From the NCBI RefSeq assembly GCF_003945595.2, contig NW_024104521.1:496001-560000 (forward strand): a stretch of DNA of 64,000 bases. The letters run 5' to 3'. The notes under the pieces are model-generated. The model was not told where the DNA came from, ran no database searches, and worked only from the letters and a program-made list of their open reading frames with translations. Position 1 is the stretch's first letter. Every line of letters starts with the position of its first letter. The position numbers and the translations under genes were made by a program. This stretch comes from Pipra filicauda. Taxonomy: Eukaryota; Chordata; Aves; Passeriformes; Pipridae. Of this stretch, positions 24,001-36,000 are shown piece after piece.

Positions 24001-27000
24001 CCTGGGGTGCACTTCTCATCCACCTGCAAGTGACTTTTCGCTGGCCTGGGACAGGGCAGGAGAATGGAGATGGGGTGCCCTATGTCCAGCCTTGTCCCCA
24101 TCAGCTGTCACCCCTCCAGGGGGGCAGTGGCATGCCTGTCCCCAATCACCTACATTCCCATAGTGGGGAGCTGCAGCTCCCTTTGGCCTGGCTCGAGATG
24201 CACCCCAGCTGTGGCAGTGAGAATGGGACCCAGGTGCCCTGGATTGCCAGCAGCTGCTCCCATTGCCTAAAGGTGTCCAGAGGAGAGGGAAGCATATTGC
24301 TGAGGTTGAGCTGAGTCCTGGGCACTCTATGAGGATTTCTGTGTATGAATGGCAGTGTTTTGGCATGCGGCTGAGATCCTGTTGCATGGGTCACTTCCCC
24401 CCGTCGACTTGAGAGGCAGGAGGTAGGAGATTTTGTTCTCTGTGGAAGGTCCTAGGCAGTGTTTGGGGCTGAGAAATGCTGTGTCCACTTTAGGGATTGT
24501 TTACAAGCCATGGCTCGGTCGACAGTGGCAGCCCAGAGACCACAAAGAGCCTGAAACCAAACACTAATGGTCAGATCTGCTAATGGACACAGGGCTCCAC
24601 CACCTGCTCCAGAGCCATTGATGCTGCCTGCTGCGCTTCCCCTGCTCTGGCTGGTCCTCTGCCTGCGGTTGTCTGTCTGCCCAGGTTGTGCTGGTTTTGT
24701 CCTGTGGACAGATTGTGCTGGGATGCATCCTGCCACCACAGCGATGGGCTAGGAATGGAGCACCTCCAGACGGGACTGGAAAAATACCCAAGCCCTGGAG
24801 ATGGGTTAAGTGGGAGTATCTTGCAGACAGACTCTGTCTGCCCTTGGGGGAACTTCAGGGTTAGTGGGTTCCCAAACTCAGCTGGATGAGACCCTGAGCA
24901 GACTGTCCTCCATTTGGAGCTGGCTCTTCTCTGAGCAAGGGCTTGGACAGAAGCACTGACTGGCTGCACCCCCTTGCCCTGTCTGCTTGGCACTCTGTCC
25001 TCTTGGACCCTGCACAGCCTTGGTGGCACAGGCACAGCCATTTCTGGCAGCAGCAATGGAGCATCTCCCCTGAGTGCACTGTGCTCCAGGATCTCCAGGG
25101 CTATCGATGCTGGAACTGATGTTGTTTACCAGCTGGATAATCAATGATGGACTGTGTCACTCCATCTCTGCCCTGTGCCACTGTGCCTGTCCCCAGCCCC
25201 AAGCATCTCCTGGCAGAGCCATGCAGGGGGGTTCCAGCCCCCTGCCAAGAGCCTGCTTTGGCCAAGCACTTGGGATGGGGTAGAGAGAGGAGGGGGAGAG
25301 AAACACTATCAGTTTGGGCTTCTGAAGTGCAGCATCAATAATTCAGAGCAGAGCAATTGGTCCTGGCTGGGAGGGGGGATGGCGGGAGGGAAAAGGCGGG
25401 AGAGCCACCCAGCCTCAGATTAATATTAGATGAAGCTGCAGATTGCTGTTGGCAGGATAATTGGTGCCTGCCCAGGGCTGTTCCTGCCTCAGCTGGTCAG
25501 GGGCTGTGCAGGGGGAGGCAGGATTGGGGGTGTCTTGGAGAGCCCCCAACACGGGGTGTGCTGGCCTCTGCCTTCCTTTGGTGGGGTGCTGCTGCTGTCG
25601 CAGAGCTGAGGATCCGGAGAGGGAAGCAGAACTGGGGATGGTGCCAAACTCCTCTAGAGTCTGGGGAGAAACTGGAGGGGGTGGCAGCCTGCCTGGGTGC
25701 CATCAGCACCCCAAAAGATACCAGGCAGGAGGGTGGTGGCAGTGAGCAGTATGGACACCTCCTGATGGCTGGCTCAGGGTGAGGGTTCCTCCAGAGAGGG
25801 GAGAAAGTGAGCATCCCTGAGGTGCTGGTGAGAGCAAAGCCCCGTGCCAAGCCCTGCTTTCCTCCTGCTTTCCAGGAACCCTGAATAGGAGTGTTGCGTC
25901 TTGGCTGAAGGAGGGACTGGCCTTTAGGGATGTGATGCTGGGGTCCCTGGGCTCAGGGCATCATCCAGCCTGGTCGGTTTGACAGACCCCAGAGGTCAAG
26001 GCAGGCTGGCTGCAGAGCCATAGATCTTTGAAATCTAGCCTGGGACAGGTGCAGGTGTTCCGGGTGGAAGTTCTGGCTTCCCGAGAGTGCACCAGAGATT
26101 TCCCCATGTGCAGTGGATTTAACCCTTGCTTTTCCTTTTCCAAGGGCTAACAGGTTTTTCACCTGGGCTGGGCAGGGTCTGGTGGCTGCATCAGGATAGA
26201 GCTGGCTCATGGTGAGGGCTTGCAAAGGAGGGGAAGCAGCAGGGATGTATGGTACCTGTGATCAGGCCCTGAGCTTGGATCCCAGCATAGCCTTACACTC
26301 TAAGTCAGGCTGTAGCTGGGCTGCATCCTGCCGGCACTGGGATCCTGGAGAAGAAAATCTCCCCTCTGTGGAGCCTCTTCCACATGCTCCACACCGAGGG
26401 ACATCATACCTGGTCATCCCTGTGAACACAGGATGGGATGCACTGTCTCACCCTACCTAGAGGGGGAGTGAGAAGGGGACTTGGTCCTAGGTCTCCTTGG
26501 CTGTGACTGCCAGGGCAGGGCAGCTCTCCCTGAGCTCCCCAAGGTCCCCAAGTACCCACGGTGCACCCTGTGCCTCTGCTGCTGCATGGTGACACGTCCT
26601 GCTCAGCCCAGCCAGATCTAATTAGCTTGTTGAATCTCTTCTCCCTCCGGCCTTGTGTTAATCACTTTTCACATTGCTTCCCTCTGAATTCCCTCTGGCC
26701 TGGCTTGCTCTTGCTGTTGCTGATGTGCCTGGAGAGGGAAGCAAGGGGACCCAGCTGGACATAGAGCAGGGCCCCCACTCTGCTGTGTCCTGCCTCAGAG
26801 ATGGGCTCTGATCCAGCAGGCAGACGGGTAAGGAGATCACTCAGCCACAGGGAGGTGAGAAAATCACAGGCTGGAGAAAAAGCAATAAATCTAGAGAGCA
26901 AAGGAGTCTATTGGGACAACCCTTCTCTGAAGCCCTGCTTGTTGGTGAAGGGTGAAACCTCGAAGTCTAATGAGAGAGGCTGGGGCTCTCTAGCACAGGG

Positions 27001-30000
27001 TTGTATTGAGTGTTGTGGGAGCTCAGTGGGGTCTCCTTCACCTCTTATCTGTGAAGGGCAAGACTAGACCCCCAAACGGGGCACAGGTGGAAATAGAGGT
27101 GCACTGGACTGGGATGTATGAAGTTGTGGTCCCTGGAGTGCAGGTAGCAGGAGGTCTGATGTGCCATCCATGCTTGGCTGCAGCATCGCCTCCCAGGGAT
27201 GCAGGATAATGTCTCATTCCCCATGGATGCCTGCCCTGGGGCTTGTATTGCTAGGGCAGGCTGTGGACAGATCAGAAGCAGCTTTTTGGGAGAGATGCAT
27301 AGACATCGAGCTAAAAAGGACTTTCTAATTACCCTTGTTGCCAGGCTGGGGTCTCTGCGCTCTGCTCACAAGGCAGGGTTTTGGGTGGGCTGCAGGGAGC
27401 CCCCATCCTGGCTGTCTGCCTGACCTGCTTCCCTCCCTCCAGGTAGCACCCTGTGGGGCACGTTTCCTTCCAGCAGCAAGCAAGATATCCAGGGCTGGCA
27501 GCCCCCAGCTGTGGCTGTGACTGACTTGCTTGTGCCCAGATGCAGGTGTTCCCCCCAGGACGTGATAAGGGAAGAGATGAGGGTGGCAGGTGTCCATGGA
27601 GGATATCAGCAGACAAGGCTGAGCTCCACGGCACAGAACTCATGTCATGCTGTGGGTCCATGAAAGGCTCACTGTTGGGGTGAAGGTTTGGTGGTTTGCA
27701 ATGGGGCAGAGGGGTTGTCGTAGGCAGGGCTGGTCCCTGGGCTGGGAGGCAGCACTATCCCAGGAGTGAGTGATGAGCTTGAGGGTCCCTGGAACACTTC
27801 AGTGCCACCAGAAGCTGCTGTTAGGGTGGGAGTCAGGTGCACCTGAGCCTCCTACACATAGCCATTTGTGCCAGTTCTGCACCTCTTTGTGGGTTCCTGT
27901 GCTGTGGGGTGCCTGTGCCATGCTGTGTAGTGCAGGGATGCCCAGGGTGAGAGCTGACTTCTCAGTCTCTTGGGCAGTCCCATGGGCTCTCTCCTCCCCT
28001 GCGGCCTGGGTGCCCCAAGGGACTTCCGAGGGTGCCAGGGCAAAAGGAGGGAGGGCCAAGGCAGGTCTCTCCTCCCCTGCCCTCCCCTCTCTTCCCTTGC
28101 TGGGTCTGTTGCTGCCAGACCAGCTGCCTGCTGGGGCTTTGTGCTGGGGTGATGTTGGCTGCTGAGGCTCCCTGGGACCTGCAGGGGCTACAAACAGTGG
28201 GCATCATGCTGCTGCTCTGCTCCAGCCTCAAGCTACTCCATGCCCTGGGCATCACTGACCTGACCAGGGAAGATGGGATGGGGACAGGGATGGGGATGGG
28301 GTTCCGATGAGATGGGGATATTGTGATGGAGGTGCTCCTCCTGTCCCGAGGGCTGCAGGGTGCTTGGGGGAGGTTTGGAAGGATTAGTGTGATTTGGGGG
28401 GGCATTAGGGTGTCTAAGGTGTCTGGCAGCATTAGTGTTAGGATGTTGGGTGGGAATATTTGGGGACACTGGAATGTGTGGTGTTCGGTGCAGGATTCTA
28501 GAAAGTTAGGATGTCTGGGGAAAGATAGGGTGGGGGAATTCTGGGTCTGGAGGCACTGTGATGGAGTGATGTGTGGGCTGCTGGGGGATGGGGACTATTT
28601 GGACTATTGGAGTCTGGGGGCAATGGGTTGCGGAGGGCTGGTCTCTGTCAGAGGATGGGAAAAAGGGCTGCAGGTAACTGGGGAGATGAATGGGAGCTGG
28701 GAGAAAGGAGCAATGGATGTGAGGTGCAGCACCACGTAGGGCAAAGCTTTCCCACTGCTACAGGAATTAGTGGCTGTGGGGGGAACATGGTAAAAGAAGC
28801 TAGAGCCCCTTTGCCCTCCCTGTGGGGCTGTGCTAAGACTGCAGAGGGAAGAGGCTGCTGTGGGTGTTGAGCTTCCTGGATTGCCAGGTGGGTGTTGAGG
28901 ACAGGGCTGGATGTGGCCAAAGAAGAGGACCCAAAATATGTTAGAGCAATGGATACAAGACCTGTTGGTTGTGTCAGGTGAGGGTGGGAGTGCAGGGAGC
29001 TACACGGTGCTGCTGCCTTGTTTCCTTTGGCTGCCTTCCTCAACTGTGCCACAGACAATCCAGGCTCAGACAAGGACTGCAAACAGACTTTGTGTGAGTG
29101 TGATTTGGGGTTTCTTTGCCTCCATCCCCTCTGCCTCCTTGCTGGCGCTGGGGATGCTGTGAGGTGAATGGACTACAGATCCTATCCCCTTGGGTAGTCA
29201 GATCTTGGAATGGGAGCTGTGATAGAAGGACGCGTGGATAGGAGTGATCAGAGGCTGAGCAGAGGGACAGGAGGAGAGGAAGGCACTTTGCCCGTGAGGT
29301 GCTTTCAACCCCCTTGTCATGGAGGATGTCCCTGAGCTGCCTGGGATCTGGCTGGGCTGTGGCTGGGCATGTCCAGGTTTTGTCCCTGTGCCTTACTGGG
29401 GAAGGTATGGATGGCATCTGTGTAATAGGTATGCAGAGCACCAGTTCTCTTATGAAATATGGTCTTTGCAGCCAAGAGGAGTTACTGCTCTGCTGGGGCA
29501 TTTTTTTGGGTAGCTCCTCTGGCATTCTGGATGTGCTGCTGATTCCTGCCGCTAGAGAGGTTCCTGTGATGGGATGGGGGCAGGATGTGTCCCTGTGTGT
29601 GGGTTTTGCAGCAGGGTGATGTTCCAGTCCTGCAGCCTTACCTGCTCCATTTGGAGAATGCCTGTGCTCCACAGTCCCTTGGCACCTCCATCCTGACTCA
29701 TTCCCTGCTCACAAAATTTTATACATGGTGTGGCCTGAAGAAATTATTATTCTGCCAACATCTCCTTTGGGTACATCCAGGCTGTCTGGGAGCACTGTCA
29801 TGGGCTGGGGGTGGGAATGGGGACAGCACTGCTGTGAGCCCTGCTCTGCTCTGCAGCCCCTTCTGGCCCATGGCCCTATCTTCTCCTTTTGGGATCTGCT
29901 CAGCACAAGGGTCGTTCAGCTCCTCCTCCCTCTGCCACTGGGGAATATCTGCCCCTGAGCCTCTGCAGTCCCACGAACCATAGGTTTAACTTGGCAGCTT

Positions 30001-33000
30001 TACTCCTCCCAGCTCTGGGTGTCCAGACTGAGGCTGCCCCTGTCCCACCCCCAGACAAGGACTCTCTGTCTGGCCCCTGCCAGCTCTGATGTCATTCCGC
30101 TGATGTCAGCCACAGTGGCTGCTGCAAGGCACCTCGGTTACACTTGGCTCTGTCATTGCTGACTGATGAGGGTCATTTACAGAGCTGCTGCTGGTGGGAC
30201 CCATCCTGACATCCCCTAGGGTGGCTGGGGGAACTCGCTCTCTCTTTCTTCTGCCAGCCTTCATTGCAGACCCCAGAAAGCTGTGGTTGGTGGCACTGCC
30301 TGAGGCTGGGCACTGCCAGGGGTGGGCAGAGCTGGGGGCTGAGGTATCCTGCTTGGAGTTGAGCCTTGCACAGGGATGATCATCAGCCACAGATTTTAGG
30401 GGCAGCTATGTTCAACATTGCTGCCCAGATGGACCCAGTGCCATGGCCTGGCAGGGGGAGCCTGGGGACTTGCCTCTGGCCTCCAAGGAAAAGGCGATGC
30501 TCTGGAAGGGGATAGAGGCTCTTTTACAGAAAAGAATGTGTTCTGGGAACTGTTGACCTCTTCCCTGTGCTGCCAGGCTGTTTGAAAAGCCCAGCACTCG
30601 CCCAGCAGCCTTGTGCCACCCCAGCACTGCTCCTAGGGCAGAGTGCTGTGACAGATCAGCCTTGGGGTACCACCTCCTCCTGATCTGCTGACTTGACCCG
30701 GTGTTGCCCCATGGAGCCAAGCAGGGTTTGTGAGAGCTACATGACTGGTGGGCTGCTGGTGCTCTGCTCCCCTCCTGGAATGGTGCATGCCTGGGAGCTG
30801 AGCTGGGGACACTGCAGGGGGTCTTGGTGCTGTGGGATGCACATTTTCCACCCATCATGACAATGCATTTATTGACAGGTTACTGAGAGTGATGGGGGAG
30901 TTTTGGCACTGCCTGTTGGTTTGTTATTGTAGGGTCTTTTCTAGTAGGAGGATGCTGTGGAAGGGATCTGCTGTTAGTCTTCTCAGCCAGCTGTCCCTCG
31001 GAGGGCACTGGTGGCTGTGGCTCTGAGAGGACAGGGACGTCATTATGCATCAGGCTGACCCTGGCTCCTGCTTTTCATCTGGAGAGACTACGGAGCAGCC
31101 CAAGCTTGAGTTCTCTCTGAGAAAGGGCTGTCAGCCATGTACAGCACTGTGTAACCCCCCAGCATGGTGGCATTGGCTGGATCCAGCCCCCAAGGACACA
31201 TCAGCTGTTGATGGCTCAGTACAAAGTGGTCCATGGCTGTCCTGCTGGTGATCACTGCTGGGACCAGGGATCCACTCTTATAGATTACTTCAGTAATCTA
31301 TAAGAGCCAGTGTGCAGCAGCCTCTGGGATTCATTTCAACAGCATGTGGAGGTGGGAATGGGAAATTCCTTCCCCTTGTTGTGCTGCCCAAGGATGGAGG
31401 CTCAGTTTGTGTGTGTATGTATTTTGAAGTTGCCAGGCTGTGGAGTGATGCATGGGAAGCGACAAGCCACTTAACCTGGCAGACCTCCCACCGCAGATAA
31501 AACACTGCCAGCCCTTTCCGTTGGCGTGTTCTGTGCCAGCCGCTGGATGGCCCTTGCAGAAGGATGGAGAGCAGAGCGGTATCTGGAAGAGGAGCTGTTC
31601 CTGACATGGACAGGACTTGGTGCTGCAGATGTCCCCTGTGCCCAGTGGCAGCTCATGGTTGTACTCCACTCCTGGTCTTTGGGCAGAGCTGTTTCCCAGC
31701 AAGGGGGAACCGCCAGATTTGCTTGTGGTTTGGATGCTGAGGACAGAAAGGGGATGGTGTGTCCTACCCAGCAGAGCCCTTGGATACACCAAAGCCAGGA
31801 CAGCAAAGCCCCAGCCTGGGTCACCCCTCTCCTATTTTTAAGCTGCATGTGCTGAACATGTTCCCTCCCCTGTCCTGGGGACCCAGGAATTGGGCCCCCT
31901 TTGGTTTCCTCCTTAAGCAAATGCCTATGTTCTTTATTTTTTTTTCTTTTTCCTTCTTTATAACAAACTAAAGTGTAACTTGCACCCGACCTGACCTACT
32001 GCACGTGCCTATACCTGCTGCCCCTGTGAGTCCAACCACAGTTTACTCTCTGTTGCATCTCTCTTGCTGTGTGGTTTCCCTTCTGCCCTGCTCCCTCCCC
32101 AGTCCATGACCCTGGCGTTGGGTGTTGCTCTGCCCATCCTGTCCCTTCTCCTTCTCCTCCTGGGCAAAGAGGACATTCCTGCCTACCAGGTCTGTTCCCA
32201 CAGCTCCACTCTGTTGGAGGGACCTGGCAGCAAAGCATCCTTGGAAAGCTGAAAGGTGCAATTTCCCTTTCCCTCTGCAAAATAAGGCCCTGGAAACATA
32301 TCTGGGACAAAATCATGGTTTATGCCCACTTCTAGGAAGGAAAAATCCTCTTTCCTCTCCTGCCTGCAAACCCTGGGGCAGACAGGAGCCAGGTTGTGCT
32401 TTTATGCCAGTGCCACGATCCTGGTCCTCACTCTTGCCTGTCATCCCCCGACGAATGCCAGGGGGTGCATTTGTTCATTCCTATGTGTTTGCACATCCCT
32501 GGCACCCTGCTGTGGATGCCACTTCCCTGGGGAGAGTTTTCCCTGTCTGAGTGGCTTTGTGTGATGTCCTGCTAGGACAAAGACCTCCTGGAGCTGTTCT
32601 CCATCCCCCAGAATGATGGATCTCCCTATCCCAGCCTGCTGCATTGGTGTAATCTCAAAGGGTCCCAGGTCCTGCCTGTGGGCACTCAGAAGCCTACCTG
32701 CCTAGCTGCAGCTGCTGGATGCAGACCCACATCCCTATCCTCGTGCTGGGTACCATGCAACACCATTTCTCTGTCATCTGGGGCTCATCCTAGACCCCCA
32801 AGGCTAAGAAAGCTGCTAGAGAAGCCCCATCTGCTGGCCCCCTAGAGAAACAACTCCAAAACCAGGGTTTGGGATGCGCAGGCATTGTGACCTGCTGCTT
32901 GCAGATGTCCAGGATGCTTGGACCAAACGCAGTTTCACCAGAGCCCCAAAGGGACTTTGCACCTTTCATATCATTTGTGCCCCATGCTGCTGTCTGCCTC

Positions 33001-36000
33001 CCTTTGGGGGCTGGAGCCCAGCATGGCCTTCATCCCCTCCTCTTCCTCCCTTCCCCACCTGCAGCATTAGTCCTGTGCTGAGTTTGCTGGCTTGAGGCAC
33101 TGCGGGAAGGGAGGGAGCGGGTCTGCAGCCATGAGGGAATACCAAGTGGGAAAGATAGAGCTTAGCAAAGTCATTGGGGTCCAAATGGGGGAATAGGGTG
33201 TGGCAGGTGGGTCAGTGCAGTGAGGGGACCTACTATTTATGCAGGGCCACTTGAATGTGATGGCCATGGGCCAGGCTGGTGTGGGGAGCCCCTCACCCTG
33301 CCCCATAGCCTGGCCAAGGCAAAGCCCTGAGCCTTGTTCCCCTTCTGGCTGTCTCAAGCAGGTCCCTGGACTCGAGTCCCAGTGTTGTCCTGGGGTGGGG
33401 GTGCATGCTGCAGTCTGGACTGCATGGCGGGGTTCAGTGCATGCTTTGCCTTCAGCCTTCAGGTGCCAACAGGATCAAACCCAGCCTGAGCTCGGGGAGG
33501 ATGCAATGCCCTGGCTCAGCCAAAGGCTATTTCTTGGCCTTCATCCTACCCTGTCTCCCTGCACAACCCTATGGGGAGGGTCCCCAGGGAGCAGATATTT
33601 GTCCTCAAGGCTAAAGGGCAGAGTCCAGCTCTGCCATCTCCTGGGTTTCTGGGTGCCTGAGTGTCTCCAGTGCCCCCTGACATGCTCCGATGTGGGGGTG
33701 CAGAGGTGCTGAGTGTGGGTAGCTCAGCAGGGTTGCCCCTTTGCCACCCCCATCCTTCCCAAGGAGGGAAATTTGCGTGCCGGGTTTGTCCTGGGATGAA
33801 GCAGGAAGGCTGAGCAGAGCCTCGGCTGGGCTTTGCCTTCCTGCTCCTCCAGCCTCACGCTGCATGTGCTGCCTCTGGCCCCACTCACCCCGCGCCGGGT
33901 GCCCAACCCTGCTGCCCGCCGGGACCGGGGCCGATGCTCTGTTAACTCTTCTTCTGCTTGGTGACTCCTTCTTTCTTCCAGGCAATCCGCCAGTCCAAAC
34001 TAAAAAAGCGCTGAAGCAGCGATTCCTCAAACTGCTGCCCTGCTGCCGGCCCAAATCCATCCCCTCGCTCAGCGAAAGCAAGTGCTTCTTCTTGCCTTTG
34101 TGTGTGTGTGTGTGTCCCCGGCGGTGCTGCTGCCTGCTCTCCGCCCTGGCCCTGCCTGCGGGAAGGGGACGCCTCCGCCTCTCCCCTGCTCTGGGTTTGG
34201 GACTATCAGGATCAATCCTGCCTTGGAGGGGTCCGATCCCGTGGGCTCTGCACCAGCCTCTGTCCTCACCTGCCGACGGGCTGGTTTTCTTCCTCTCCAG
34301 CTCCCCGGAGCAGCTCCCAGCGGCAAGACCGGCTTGGGAGCCGGCTCAGGGCAGCCGGACCCTCCTGGCGCTGGTTTAAGGGGTGGGGGGTTGTTGCTCA
34401 AAGTTCAGTGTCGGTTTGGAGATGGAGGTGTGATGGGGGGATGAAAAAGGCTGAGCAGGAGTGAGCACAGAGCCACTTAACCCCCTGCACTGGGTGTGCT
34501 TGGCTCCTCGGTGAGTCCAAGCCCCTGCTCAGGGTCTCTTTCTGCCCACCGGTGCAAGCCAATCGCCCCTGGGAAAAGGTGAGTATGGAGGGGCAGGGGC
34601 TGAACCATCCCACGGAGAGGGGGTACTTGCTATGGGACCACAGCTCCTCTTGGCTGAAGTGGGGTCTGGGGGTGCTGGTTGCTGCAGGCAGGGGTTGTGC
34701 AGCTTGACAGATGGGTGGGGAGAAGCCATTGATGAAGGTGGGGGCACAGTGGGCAGGATGGAATCTTGAAAGGTTGGGGCATTTGGGGCTGGGAGTTCTG
34801 GAGGGGCAACTCTCCTGCTGGACATGAACCCTGGTGCAGCACAGACCTGCAGGACATCAAGGGCCTCAGCTCCACAGGGCAGACACTTGTGCTGGTGGGA
34901 GGAGAAGGGCAGGTAGGGAGGGTTTCAGCACTGGAGGGGTTTCACACCCCCTTTCTGCTCAGCCTGGGCTGTACTGGAGGCTGGGGGGGCTGTTGCCCAG
35001 TGTCCATCCCTGGTCTGCCCCTAGGGTCTCTCTGAGTGTCCCCTGCTGGCATAGACATAACTCTGGCTGAGCAGAGCACCCCAAAAATATGTCACCCTGG
35101 GCAGGTGTGAGACCATGGGATGTGCTGTCCTGCCCCCTGGCATGACAGGGTAGAGTAGAACAGTGCTGGCCTCAGCTGCCCTCTCTTCCCCTGGGTTCCT
35201 TGCAGACAGTGTTGAGGATGAGTTTGAGCTCTCCACCGTCTGCCACCGCCCCGAGGGGCTGGATCAGCTTCAGGAGCAGACCAAGTTCACCCGAAAAGAG
35301 CTGCAGGTCCTGTACCGAGGCTTCAAAAATGTGAGTACCCCTTGACCAGCTTTGATAGCCCCACCTCTGCTGCCATGTCCACCTCAGTGTTGTTTTGCAC
35401 CTGGCAGTGCCCAGTGTTTGTGAAGGCTGTTGGGACCTTGAGGTTGATGTTTATATAAGGCTACAGCCTAATCCTGCCTCCAGTGAGCTCAGTGGGGAGA
35501 TCTGATCCTGTGCTCCATTTCCTTGGATGCAGAAAGCCCCCTTCCTGGGTGCCTGGAATGCAGAGCCCCTCCAGCGAGGGGTGCAGCCCACAAAATCAGG
35601 GAGATGCTCCAAGCAGCCTTACCAGCCACCCCACCAGGTGTGCAGGGCAGGGAGCAAGGCAAAGCAAGGGAGTCACAGGGATTTAGGGTGGTGCTCACCC
35701 CCCTCCTGCAATGTGGAAGTGACGCTGTGGCTTGGCCCTGGCAGGAGTGCCCGAGTGGCATTGTCAACGAAGAAAACTTCAAGCAGATCTATTCACAGTT
35801 CTTCCCTCAGGGAGGTGAGTGCCCATCCCCATCCCCACGCCCTGCATGGGTGCCTCTGTGAGGCAGGGGGTCACACAACAGTCCCTCATACTGCCCTTCT
35901 CCCTGCAGACTCCAGCACATACGCCAGCTTCCTCTTCAATGCCTTTGACACCGACCACGATGGGTCTGTCAGCTTTGAGGTGAGCTGTGGCCAAGGAGGG

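Larger units (their letters stand above)
22554..28151 (+). other. KCNIP2: KCNIP2 intron between first exons C and D
   Basis: About 5.6 kb of GC-rich intron. Two AT-rich islands (about 25,320-25,470 and 26,610-26,700) may be regulatory. No exon, RNA gene or recognised mobile element is visible. Confidence 0.55.

Noticed and set aside
34301..34373. Possible extra KCNIP2 exon (good acceptor CTCTCCAG, Arg/Ser-rich frame)
   Set aside because: The only donor following (CTG|GTTTAA) gives the wrong phase, and the peptide does not resemble the human 18-residue KChIP2a insert.
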